The notes below the pieces were generated by a model. That model was not told where the DNA came from. It saw nothing but the letters and a program-made list of their open reading frames with translations, and made no database searches. Positions 18,826-25,368 of a stretch of 45,118 nt of DNA are shown here, piece after piece. Where the stretch lies: assembly GCA_046331705.1 (NCBI GenBank), contig JAXLQJ010000059.1:1-45118 (forward strand), given 5' to 3'. The position numbers and the translations under genes are program-made. This DNA is from JADJOY01 sp046331705 [NCBI: bacterium]. Lineage in GTDB: Bacteria; JADJOY01. Within the stretch, counting starts at the first letter, position 1, and each line of letters opens with the position of its first letter.

Positions 18826-20076
18826 ATGCACCCGCAGACCCCGCCCGGCGATCGCATCCGCGTGACCGAGGATGACGTCGAGTCCCGCGTGGACATCGCG
18901 CCGGTTCCGTTGGGCGGTGATGCGCTGATGCTGATCCTCGTGCCCGCGCTCGTGTTCGGGATGCAGACGTTGTTCGTGATGGAGATCGCGTTCCCGTCGC
19001 TGCTTCGTGCCGTGGTGTCCGTGGAAGTGGCGCGGGTGTTCGGCGCGGGCTGGCTTCCGCCCGTGACCGCGGGTGGCGTCGCGCTCGGCATCCTACTGCT
19101 GCAGCTCGATCGGATTCGCCAGCGAGAATCGGTCGCCATTGGCGCCAATCGTGCGACCGTTCATCGCGATCGAGAATGGATGTCGCAACGAATTCCGCTC
19201 GCGCTCGATGCCGTGACCGGTGTCGAGCTGGCGCGCCCGGCACCGTTCGACGAGCTGCTTCTGGCGCGCGCCCGCCCGGGAGGGGCCGAGCGCTCGCGCG
19301 CCGCGCGCGACGCACCCATCCACGTGTTGCGCATCCTTGCCGGCACGACCTCGGTCGACATCGGCGCCACGCTGACCGAGACCGAGCTCGAGTGGCTGGT
19401 GGTCTGGATGCGCGAGCGCATCGCGCGTTGGTCGGAGCGCGACGACAGTCGAGCCGACGATCCCACCCGCCCGCCGGGCCACCGAATCCGAGTCGCCGAT
19501 CGCTCGCCCGATTCGATCGTGTTCGCGATTCGGCGGCGGGGGCTGCCGCGCGGAGAGTGGCCAGGGGTGCTGCTCACGCTGATCGGCTGCGTCCTGTGGC
19601 TGGGTTTCGCGCCGTGGCGGGAAGCCGTGCCCGGCTTGCGGCGCGGCGACCCGTTCTGGCTCGGCCCGCTCGCGATCGCGCTCACGCCGGTTCTCGGGTG
19701 GCTCGGGATCTTCCTGAATCGCACGTTCGGAACCGAGCGGATCGAGCTCACACGCGAGCGGCTCTCGATCCGCAGGCGCCGACCGTTCTTTCCGCGCACG
19801 ACTCGCGTGCGAATCGACGAGATCCGCGCCATCGAGCTGGACGGCGATCCGGCGCCCTCGTCACCAATCGAGACTCCCTCGCGCTGGCGCGGGTCGCGCC
19901 GCGCCGCACCGCACGTGATGCGTCCCGCGATTCGAACCACGCGCGCAGCAACGCACGTCGGAGAGTCCTTGACCGAGGGCGAGATGCGCTGGCTCGTGAG
20001 CGCGCTCGCACGCGCCGTCGAGCGCGTCGGTGCGGCGAGCGGCAACCCCGGAGAGGCCGACGGAGACGAACGATGA
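18826..20076 (+). CDS. Internally duplicated membrane protein with two PH-like halves; unknown function
   Basis: Product 416 aa from the ATG at 18826 (no strong Shine-Dalgarno; upstream frame is open but in the divergent promoter zone). The two halves share the same plan: a start motif (PGDRIRVTEDD; PGHRIRVADRS), two membrane segments (about 32-55 and 68-88; about 245-265 and 280-300), a beta-rich stretch (VAIGANRATVHRDREW; IELTRERLSIRRRRPFF), and an end motif (LTETELEWLVVWMRERIARW; LTEGEMRWLVSALARAVER). The beta-rich stretch after paired membrane helices resembles bacterial PH (bPH) domains, which is an inference. Its stop overlaps the SDR start by 4 bases (ATGA), so translation is coupled. 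Confidence 0.7.
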   Translation: MHPQTPPGDRIRVTEDDVESRVDIAPVPLGGDALMLILVPALVFGMQTLFVMEIAFPSLLRAVVSVEVARVFGAGWLPPVTAGGVALGILLLQLDRIRQRESVAIGANRATVHRDREWMSQRIPLALDAVTGVELARPAPFDELLLARARPGGAERSRAARDAPIHVLRILAGTTSVDIGATLTETELEWLVVWMRERIARWSERDDSRADDPTRPPGHRIRVADRSPDSIVFAIRRRGLPRGEWPGVLLTLIGCVLWLGFAPWREAVPGLRRGDPFWLGPLAIALTPVLGWLGIFLNRTFGTERIELTRERLSIRRRRPFFPRTTRVRIDEIRAIELDGDPAPSSPIETPSRWRGSRRAAPHVMRPAIRTTRAATHVGESLTEGEMRWLVSALARAVERVGAASGNPGEADGDER

Positions 20077-20891
20077 GCTTCGCGGAAGCGGTGGTGTTGA
20101 TCACGGGCGGCGCGTCGGGAATCGGTCGAGAGGTGGGGACCATGCTCGCGACGCGGGGGGCGCGCGTGATCCTCGCCGACAAGAACGCGAGCGGCGTCGA
20201 GGACGCCGCGCACGCGATCCGCGCTCGCGGCGGGAAGGCGAGCGGCGTCGCGCTCGACGTCACGGACGCGGACGCGTTTCGCGCGGTGGTGGATGGCATC
20301 GTCGTGCGCGAAGGGCGGATCGACTACTTCTTCAACAACGCCGGCATGGCGATCGGCGGCGAGGTGCGCGACATCCCGCTCGACGTGTGGCGGCGCATCC
20401 TCGACGTGAACCTGATGGGTGTCATCCACGGAGTGGCCGCCGTCTATCCGCACATGCTGGCGCGGAACTCCGGCCACATCGTGAACACCGCTTCCATGGC
20501 CGGGCTGGTGCCCTTTCCCGGCGGCGCGCCCTACAGCGTCTCGAAGTTCGGGGTGGTGGCGCTCTCCACGTCACTGCGCGCCGAGGCCACCAAGCTCGGC
20601 GTGCGGGTGAGTGTCGTGTGCCCGTCGTTCATCGCCACACCCATCTACGACTCCGCCCTCTACGTGAACGTGGACCGCGCCAAGGTCATCGACGCGATCC
20701 CCGTGACACCCATCCCGGTGGAACGCTGCGCCGAGGTGATCCTCGCCGGTGTGGAGCGCAATCGCGCCTTCATCCTCGTGGGCGCCAGCGCCTGGGCTTC
20801 CTGGTGGCTCTGGCGGCTATTCCCGAGCTGGTTCCTCGCCATCGCCGGCCGCAGCCTCGGCACCTTCCGCCGCGCTCGGCTGACAGGGTGA
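20073..20891 (+). CDS. SDR family NAD(P)-dependent oxidoreductase
   Basis: Product 272 aa with a classical short-chain dehydrogenase plan: cofactor motif TGGASGIG (11-18), LDVTD (61-65), NNAG (88-91), catalytic Ser141 and the YSVSK motif with Tyr154 and Lys158. The C-terminus ends in a hydrophobic segment (ILVGASAWASWWLWRLFPSW) that may touch the membrane. SDRs reduce or oxidise alcohol/ketone groups; the substrate cannot be read from sequence. Asp36 after the second strand (ILADKNAS) argues for NAD(H) rather than NADP(H). It is translationally coupled to the membrane protein upstream. Confidence 0.88.
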   Translation: MSFAEAVVLITGGASGIGREVGTMLATRGARVILADKNASGVEDAAHAIRARGGKASGVALDVTDADAFRAVVDGIVVREGRIDYFFNNAGMAIGGEVRDIPLDVWRRILDVNLMGVIHGVAAVYPHMLARNSGHIVNTASMAGLVPFPGGAPYSVSKFGVVALSTSLRAEATKLGVRVSVVCPSFIATPIYDSALYVNVDRAKVIDAIPVTPIPVERCAEVILAGVERNRAFILVGASAWASWWLWRLFPSWFLAIAGRSLGTFRRARLTG

Positions 20892-20967
20892 GGCGGGACG
20901 AATCGTGCGCGCCCGGAATGTCACGATGTGGGACCGGCCGGACGCACACCAAGACGAGATCAAGCGC

Positions 20968-21198
20968 ATGCGCATCAACTCGAAGGGTCAAGTCACGATT
21001 CCCCAGGCCATCCGCGAGCAACTCGGGCTCCTGCCCGGTACGGAGGTGCAGATCGCGATCGATGGAAATGCGGTCAAGCTCCGGAAGCATCGGAAGACCG
21101 CATCGCGAGGTGGGCAGCTCGTCGCGCGGTTGCGCGGCAAAGCGACTACCCGCCTGAGTACCGACCAGATCCTGGCCCTCACCCGCAGTGGCCGATGA
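20968..21198 (+). CDS. AbrB/MazE/SpoVT-family antitoxin
   Basis: Product 76 aa from the ATG at 20968; an earlier GTG at 20905 is in frame but would add an atypical leader. The swapped-hairpin DNA-binding motif is clear: MRINSKGQVTIPQAIREQLG followed by LLPGTEVQIAIDGNAVKL. Such proteins bind and neutralise a PIN-domain RNase and repress their own operon. The stop overlaps the start of the PIN gene (ATGA), the usual antitoxin-toxin coupling, but that toxin gene is broken here, so this is probably an orphan antitoxin. Confidence 0.85.
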   Translation: MRINSKGQVTIPQAIREQLGLLPGTEVQIAIDGNAVKLRKHRKTASRGGQLVARLRGKATTRLSTDQILALTRSGR

Positions 21199-21440
21199 CA
21201 GCGATCCTGGTCGACTCGAACATGCTCTTGGACGTCCTCACCCAGGATCCGGATCGGTTCGACTGGTCGTCCACACAACTCGCCCACTGCACGAGCCGCG
21301 CCCCTCGCGCCACCAACCCTCGGATCTACGCCGAGCATTCGATCGGCTTCGAGCGCATTGAAGAGCTCGATCGACTCGCGCCACGAACCGATGGATAGCG
21401 CCTGCCCCTGCCGTGGGACGCGGCGTTTCGCGCGATCTCT
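21195..21440 (+). pseudogene. Truncated PIN-domain (VapC-like) toxin, in-frame stop
   Basis: Begins MTAILVDSNMLLDVLTQDP with the first PIN Asp, then NPRIYAEHSIGFERIEELD. A TAG at codon 68 (21396-21398) stops the frame, but the same frame continues RLPLPWDAAFRA, which is recognisable VapC sequence, before homology ends near 21435. A whole VapC is about 130-140 residues, so the second half with further acidic catalytic residues is missing. The coding end abuts the region leading into the integron integrase, so truncation may date from the integron's arrival. Confidence 0.8.
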
Positions 21441-21462
21441 AGATCCGGCCGCATCAGCCAGT

Positions 21463-21477
21463 TGAGATTGATTCTCA
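21463..21477. promoter_or_regulatory. Fur-box-like 7-1-7 inverted repeat
   Basis: TGAGATTGATTCTCA matches the 7-1-7 Fur consensus TGATAATNATTATCA at 11 of 14 defined positions and is itself a near-perfect inverted repeat. It lies about 160 bases before the integrase start and 25-40 bases after the broken VapC homology. A 12-bp palindrome CTCCCGCGGGAG follows at 21483-21494. It may control the integrase or be left over from a lost iron-regulated gene. The remaining sequence to 21637 holds nothing else I can name. Confidence 0.4.
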
Positions 21478-21637
21478 TTGAGTCTCCCGCGGGAGGCAGC
21501 CGCCACCTCCCGACGGCCGCGCCCGTGGAGGCGCATCCCGCGCATCGCGGCGCGCCCCACCGGGCGCGGTCGCGCCGGCCAGGATCGAAACTCTCCAGTC
21601 CGCGCGCGAGTGACATCGCTGGCATGCCGTTCGCTCC

Positions 21638-22696
21638 ATGTCGCCGCCACCACCTGTCGTCGCCCCAAACGCCATGCAACCCGCCGCTCCAGCCAACCCG
21701 CCGCCGCGTCTCCTGGATCGCGTGCGCGAGACCGCCCGCACCCGCCATCTGAGCCGCCGCACCGAGAAGGCATACGTCGGCTGGATCCGCCGGTTCATCG
21801 TGTTCCACGCCAAGCGCCACCCGCGCGACCTGGGAGCGCCGGAGGTCACGGCGTTCCTGAGCTTTCTGGCCGTCAAGCGGCACGTCAGCGCTTCCACGCA
21901 GAACCAGGCCCTCGCGGCGCTGCTGTTTCTCTATCGCGACGTGCTCGGCCTCGAGCTTCCCTGGCTCGACGACGTGGTACGCGCCAAACGGCCGGAACGC
22001 CTCCCCGTCGTGCTCACGCGCGACGAGGTCGCCGCGTTGCTGGATGCCCTCGATGGCATCCCGCGACTGATGGCTGCACTGCTGTACGGATCGGGCCTTC
22101 GGCTCCTCGAATGCGCACAGCTTCGGATCAAAGACGTGGATCTCGAGCGACGCGAGCTCACCGTTCGGCAGGGGAAAGGTGCCAAAGACCGCGTGACACT
22201 CCTGCCGGCATCCCTGATCGAGCCCCTCGCTCGCCAGATGGCCTTCGCCCGTGCCCAGCACCAGCGCGATCTCGCCGCCGGCGCCGGTTACGTCGAGCTA
22301 CCCGCCGCCCTCGCCGCGAAGCTTCCCGGCGCAGCGCAGTCGTGGCCGTGGCAGTGGGTCTTTCCCGCGACCCGAACCTACGTCCATCCACCCACGGGGG
22401 AGCGTCGCCGGCATCACCTTCACGAGTCCGTGCTCCAGCGAGCCGTCTCCCTGGCCGTGGTCCGCGCACGCCTTTCCAAACGGGCCACCTGCCACACGTT
22501 GCGCCACTCCTTTGCCACGCACCTCCTCGAGGACGGCTACGACATTCGCACCGTCCAGGAGCTCCTCGGCCACAACGACGTCAGCACCACCATGATCTAC
22601 ACCCACGTGATCCAGCACCGCTTCGCCAACATCCGCAGCCCCATGGATCGCCTCGAAAGCCGACCCACCCAATACCCGCTACCCCGGTCTCGGTAG
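21638..22696 (+). CDS. intI: Integron integrase (tyrosine recombinase, IntI family)
   Basis: Product 352 aa from the ATG at 21638 (an ATG at 21674 is an equal choice; neither has a clear Shine-Dalgarno). An N-terminal SAM-like core-binding domain (about 28-110: [20 protein letters not shown]) is followed by the catalytic domain with Arg155 (YGSGLRLLE), a Lys in KGAKDR (180-185), His286 and Arg289 ([15 protein letters not shown]), His312 ([11 protein letters not shown]) and the nucleophile Tyr321. The insert [14 protein letters not shown]...WPWQWVFPA (about 218-243) is the extra region that separates IntI from XerC/D. All catalytic residues are present, so it should be active in attI x attC recombination. 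Its 3' end faces the cassettes. No LexA box is seen upstream. Confidence 0.93.
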   Translation: MSPPPPVVAPNAMQPAAPANPPPRLLDRVRETARTRHLSRRTEKAYVGWIRRFIVFHAKRHPRDLGAPEVTAFLSFLAVKRHVSASTQNQALAALLFLYRDVLGLELPWLDDVVRAKRPERLPVVLTRDEVAALLDALDGIPRLMAALLYGSGLRLLECAQLRIKDVDLERRELTVRQGKGAKDRVTLLPASLIEPLARQMAFARAQHQRDLAAGAGYVELPAALAAKLPGAAQSWPWQWVFPATRTYVHPPTGERRRHHLHESVLQRAVSLAVVRARLSKRATCHTLRHSFATHLLEDGYDIRTVQELLGHNDVSTTMIYTHVIQHRFANIRSPMDRLESRPTQYPLPRSR

Positions 22697-22739
22697 CGCG
22701 GTTCCGGTCTGGCTCAACGCTTCGCCCACCTTCGAATCT

Positions 22740-22852
22740 GCTGATACGGCGCACACTTGCGCCATACCGCCGCTCCGGGCAGAATCCCCGATACGTGGGC
22801 GTAGCCACCCTCGTAGGGTGAACTGGGTAGTTCAGTCGAATTCGAGTTGGGC
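22740..22852 (+). other. Candidate attI site and first cassette junction
   Basis: GTTGGGC (22846-22852) fits the integron crossover consensus GTTRRRY. The sequence from 22847 (TTGGGC) is complementary to the R'' box GCCCAAC of the first cassette, so the junction is between G22846 and T22847. Just upstream are three short inverted repeats: CACCCT/AGGGTG (22806-22820), GAACT/AGTTC (22820-22833) and CGAATTCG (22837-22844), plus GGCGC/GCGCC (22748-22763). These may be integrase-binding or hairpin elements. The exact attI extent is inferred. Confidence 0.6.
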
Positions 22853-22867
22853 GGACCAATTGTGAAC

Positions 22868-23416
22868 ATGGTCGCAATTTTTTGCCGCCAAGTGCGTGCT
22901 CGCTCGGCTGAGCACAGGCAGGCCGTGCGAAGACTCGATGGGCTTCCTGGTCAGATCGTGTCGATCCTTCGCCAGGAGCTCGATTCAATGGTCAGGCTCA
23001 TCTTCCTCTTGGCCCAGCCGGATCGATCGTACCGACATGCGCTGATCGATGCCGCCGTACACGACAAGAAATGGACGGCCCCGTCATCTCGCCGCAAAAT
23101 CACGGATCGTGAGATGGTGTCCATCGCGAATGGCCTGCACGGCTGGACCGAATCTGTCTATCGTTTTGGTTGTGGTTTCATTCACTTGTCCGCACTCCAT
23201 GATTACAGGTCGCGGGACGCCCTAGACCAACTCGACAGCGGAGAGAAGGAGGCCGTCCTCCATCACCTGCGGTACTATCACGGCGGTCCACATCAAGCGA
23301 ACCCAACTTTCGAGGACATCGAACCATTCCTGCCGCGGGTCTTTGAGAAGATTGCCGATAATCTTGAACGCTACGTGACAGCGCTTGAGGCGGACAAAGA
23401 CATCGAAGCCGCATAG
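22868..23416 (+). CDS. Cassette 1: integron cassette protein of unknown function
   Basis: Product 182 aa from the ATG at 22868; the frame is open from the first base of the cassette (TTG at 22847), and a GTG at 22862 is another possible start. The protein is mixed helical with conserved-looking motifs RHALIDAAVHDKKW, KITDREMVSIANGLHGWTE, YRFGCGFIHLS and HLRYYHGGP. I recall similar proteins from other bacterial integron cassettes, without an assigned function; this is memory, not a search. Paired His and Arg residues in a helical setting would allow a HEPN-like RNase, but that is speculation. Base composition is clearly lower in GC than the chromosomal genes. It ends 26 bases before its attC. 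Confidence 0.8.
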   Translation: MVAIFCRQVRARSAEHRQAVRRLDGLPGQIVSILRQELDSMVRLIFLLAQPDRSYRHALIDAAVHDKKWTAPSSRRKITDREMVSIANGLHGWTESVYRFGCGFIHLSALHDYRSRDALDQLDSGEKEAVLHHLRYYHGGPHQANPTFEDIEPFLPRVFEKIADNLERYVTALEADKDIEAA

Positions 23417-23442
23417 GGCAAGAAACGGTGCAGCGGAGGGCC

Positions 23443-23533
23443 GCCCAACTCGTCGCTGAAGCTGACGGCACCCGGGATGCACTCGTGAAAATCCCGTGGT
23501 GGTCCGGGGCCGCAGCTTAGCGGTGTGTTCGCG
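23443..23533 (+). other. attC site of cassette 1
   Basis: R'' GCCCAAC (23443-23449), a 5-base spacer, then the arm GCTGAAGCTGACGGCACCC folds onto GGGGCCGCAGCTTAGC with unpaired bases in the left arm, as expected for the extrahelical bases of attC. R' junction GTTCGCG at 23527-23533. Length 91 bases. R'' is fully complementary to this cassette's own 5' end (G+TTGGGC). Confidence 0.85.
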
Positions 23534-23894
23534 CGCGATTTGTCGACCAACTTGGTGCCCCTTAGGACAGATTCTCGTAGGCGCAGACGTTGCCGATACG
23601 CAATCAGGGTTTCAACCCCGCATTGTCCCGACTCATCCCCTCCCCCGATCGTGGATCTCGGACGCCGTCTCCCACATCCTGGACCCTTCCTTCATTCCCG
23701 GCGATCCCAAGTCTTCCTTTGCCACTCCCTCGTCGTCGTATCCGTGTCGTTCCACACCAGCCGGCTCGGGCTATGGCAATCCTTGCCTCGCTCAAGAGAT
23801 GAAATGCAAAGTGGGTCGAATCGCTGAAGCTGACGGCACCCGGGGTGCGCTCGTCTTGATCCCGTGATATGCCGGGGCCGCAGCTTAGCTCTGG
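23528..23894 (+). other. Cassette 2: no convincing gene
   Basis: Sequence between two attC junctions, about 367 bases including its own attC. Open frames exist on both strands but none has a plausible start, ribosome binding site or protein-like composition. A tiny hairpin GGGTT/AACCC at 23607-23618 is seen. Gene-less cassettes are known in integrons and may carry promoters or small RNAs. A decayed gene is equally possible, given that its attC R'' box is degenerate. Confidence 0.55.
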
Positions 23895-23901
23895 GTTCGA
23901 A
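23811..23901 (+). other. attC site of cassette 2
   Basis: Shares the arm GCTGAAGCTGACGGCAC exactly with the attC sites at 23443 and 26987, paired with CCGGGGCCGCAGCTTAGC. R' junction GTTCGAA at 23895-23901. The R'' side is degenerate (GGTCGAAT) and poorly matches this cassette's start TTCGCG, so the site may recombine weakly. Confidence 0.75.
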
Positions 23902-23953
23902 GGGCCGGAGGCTGCTTGCGGTTGCGGGGCGGTATCGCCGATGATACCATGCC

Positions 23954-24373
23954 GTGGTGACGCACCCCCTCGTCGTACTCGACACGAATGTGCTGGTGTC
24001 GGCGGTCCGATCGCGTCGCGGCGCTTCGTTCGCACTTCTCGAGCGACTCGGGGGCGACCGATTCGAGATCGCGGTGTCGGTGCCCCTCGTTCTGGAATAC
24101 GAGGACGCATTGCTGCGCCACAGGGGTGCGCTCAGGATCCCGGAAGTCGGCGACGTCCTCGACTACGTCTGCAGCGTCGCCCGACACCAGGAGATCTTTT
24201 TTCTGTGGCGCCCACTCTTGCGTGATCCGAGAGACGACATGGTCGCGGAGGTCGCGGTCGCAGCCGGGGCAGACGCCATCATCACCCACAATCATCGTGA
24301 TTTCGTAGGTGTCGAGAGACTGGGATTGAAGGTCTGGTCGCCACAAGAACTGCTGGCGAGGATCCGAAGATGA
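23954..24373 (+). CDS. Cassette 3: PIN-domain toxin (COG1569-type)
   Basis: Product about 139 aa from a GTG at 23954 (a second GTG follows immediately; no ATG in frame nearby). PIN RNase features: first Asp in VVLDTNVLVSAVRS, Glu in VLEYEDAL, then DPRDDMVAEVAVAAGADAI with the central acidic residues, and IITHNHRDF near the end. It is complete, unlike the VapC upstream of the integrase. PIN toxins cleave RNA with Mg2+ bound by the acidic cluster. It overlaps the antitoxin gene by 4 bases (ATGA), in toxin-first order. Confidence 0.88.
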   Translation: MVTHPLVVLDTNVLVSAVRSRRGASFALLERLGGDRFEIAVSVPLVLEYEDALLRHRGALRIPEVGDVLDYVCSVARHQEIFFLWRPLLRDPRDDMVAEVAVAAGADAIITHNHRDFVGVERLGLKVWSPQELLARIRR

Positions 24374-24660
24374 GCACCCTGAGCCTTCGCCTACCAGAGT
24401 CCCTCCACCGTCGCCTCGGCGAGATCGCCGAGCAGGAGGGTGTCTCGATCAATCAGCTCATCAGCTCTGCAGTCGGGGAGAAGATGTCAGCGCTCTTGAC
24501 CGAGGAATATCTCGCAGCGCGCGCGAAGAAGGGCACGCGCGGGGCGTTCCTCGCTGCCTTGACCAAAGTCCCGGATGTCGAGCCGGCGGAGGAGGACCGT
24601 CTTCGTCCACCAGCGAAGAAACGGGCGCAGAAGGCTGCGCCCAAGGGCCGCCGAACTTGA
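24370..24660 (+). CDS. Cassette 3: ribbon-helix-helix antitoxin partner of the PIN toxin
   Basis: Product 96 aa. The N-terminus MSTLSLRLPESLHRRLGEIA plus EGVSINQLISSAVGEKMS is a ribbon-helix-helix DNA-binding fold of the HicB/CopG-like antitoxin type; a Lys/Arg-rich tail follows. It should bind the PIN toxin and the operon promoter. Translation is coupled to the toxin. The stop codon (24658-24660) lies just beyond the attC R'' box (24650-24656), so the last codons are encoded by the recombination site itself, as in compact cassettes. Confidence 0.85.
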   Translation: MSTLSLRLPESLHRRLGEIAEQEGVSINQLISSAVGEKMSALLTEEYLAARAKKGTRGAFLAALTKVPDVEPAEEDRLRPPAKKRAQKAAPKGRRT

Positions 24661-24735
24661 CGCTGCAGCAGCCCCCGGGATGCGCTCGTCTGGATCGCAG
24701 ATAGTTCGGGGCCGCTGCTGAGCTCGGGGTTCGAC
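24650..24735 (+). other. attC site of cassette 3
   Basis: R'' GCCGAAC (24650-24656), spacer TTGAC, arm GCTGCAGCAGC with a following C/G run, then CCGGGG, CCGCTGCTGAGC and R' GTTCGAC (24729-24735). R'' matches this cassette's start (G+TTCGAA) at 5 of 7 positions. 86 bases. Confidence 0.85.
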
Positions 24736-24755
24736 CGACCAGATTGTGTGCCCAC

Positions 24756-24773
24756 TACACTGTAGGTACACTG
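24756..24773. promoter_or_regulatory. Paired TACACTG direct repeats before brnT; possible operator/promoter
   Basis: TACACTG occurs at 24756-24762 and 24767-24773, spaced 11 bases (one helical turn), directly before the toxin start. The second copy contains TACACT, which could serve as a -10 with TTGTGT 17 bases upstream as a weak -35. BrnA-type antitoxins repress their own promoter, so this is a plausible binding site; not proven. Confidence 0.4.
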
Positions 24774-24779
24774 CGGATC

Positions 24780-25079
24780 GTGGCAGCGGACCTTCGCTTC
24801 GAATGGGACGAGCGCAAGGCGATCGCCAACCGGCGAAAGCACGGCGTTTCCTTCGAGGAGGCCCGCAGCGTCTTCCTGGACGAGAACGCGATCCGCATTC
24901 ACGATCCTGATCATTCGGTAGGCGAGGATCGCTTCGTGCTTCTTGGACTCAGCCTGCACCTTCGTGTGCTGACCGTGTGTCATTGCTACCGGAGCAACGA
25001 CGACGTTATCCGCATCATCTCAGCCCGCCGCGCTAACAAGCGGGAGCGGCGGCAGTACGAGAATCGGAACCGAACATGA
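24780..25079 (+). CDS. brnT: Cassette 4: BrnT-family toxin
   Basis: Product 99 aa from a GTG at 24780 (a GTG at 24744 adds 12 residues overlapping the direct repeats, so it is less likely). Family signatures: DLRFEWDERKAIANRRKHGV, SFEEARSVFLDE, RFVLLGLSLHLRVLTVCHCY and the C-terminal IISARRANKRERRQYEN. BrnT is a RelE-like ribonuclease toxin that stops translation. The stop overlaps the ATG of the BrnA gene (ATGA). Confidence 0.93.
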   Translation: MAADLRFEWDERKAIANRRKHGVSFEEARSVFLDENAIRIHDPDHSVGEDRFVLLGLSLHLRVLTVCHCYRSNDDVIRIISARRANKRERRQYENRNRT

Positions 25080-25342
25080 GAGATCATTACGACTTCGCCA
25101 AGGGCATCAAGAACCCGTACGCTAAACGCCTCAAGAAGCAGCTGACAATCCGATTGGACACGGAGACGATCGGCTACTTCCAAGGACTGTCGAACGAACT
25201 GGGCTTGCCTTACCAGACCCTCATGAACATGTACCTTCGGGATTGCGCGACCACGGGTCGCAGACCATTATGGGCGGCCGTTGAGCGCAAGCAGGCGAGC
25301 AGTCCTTCGAAGCGGAGGCGACAGCAGCGCCGCGCCGCGTAG
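25076..25342 (+). CDS. brnA: Cassette 4: BrnA-family antitoxin
   Basis: Product 88 aa, ATG at 25076. N-terminal YDFAKGIKNPYAKRL segment (toxin-binding), then a ribbon-helix-helix-like core KKQLTIRLDTETIGYFQGLS and LPYQTLMNMYLRDCATTG, typical of BrnA (CopG-like). It neutralises BrnT and autoregulates. It ends 11 bases before the R'' box of its attC, which is interrupted by the IS630 element. Confidence 0.9.
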   Translation: MRDHYDFAKGIKNPYAKRLKKQLTIRLDTETIGYFQGLSNELGLPYQTLMNMYLRDCATTGRRPLWAAVERKQASSPSKRRRQQRRAA

Positions 25343-25353
25343 AATCGCAGGGC

Positions 25354-25366
25354 GGTCGAACTCCTA
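25354..25366 (+). other. attC remnant of the brnTA cassette, cut by an IS
   Basis: GGTCGAAC (25354-25361) is complementary at 8/8 positions to this cassette's 5' junction GTTCGACC at 24729-24736, so it is the R'' box. After the spacer TCCTA the IS630 element starts. Joining across the IS gives GTCGAAC, TCCTA, GCTCAGC, which is the R''-spacer-L'' layout, but I cannot find a clear matching second half after 26494. Confidence 0.65.
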
Positions 25367-25368
25367 TA

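Noticed and set aside
22820-22860. tRNA-like 3' end (GGTAGTTCAGTCG, TTCGAGT and ACCA) near attI
   Set aside because: The flanking bases do not form a T-stem or acceptor stem, and no anticodon arm can be placed. The resemblance is due to the local inverted repeats.
23604-23622. GTTTCAACCCC resembling a CRISPR repeat end
   Set aside because: Single occurrence, with no regularly spaced copies anywhere in the window and no cas genes.
23525-23867. Overlapping short open frames in cassette 2
   Set aside because: Ser/Pro/Arg-rich, no plausible start or Shine-Dalgarno, and three frames are equally open; none can be supported.
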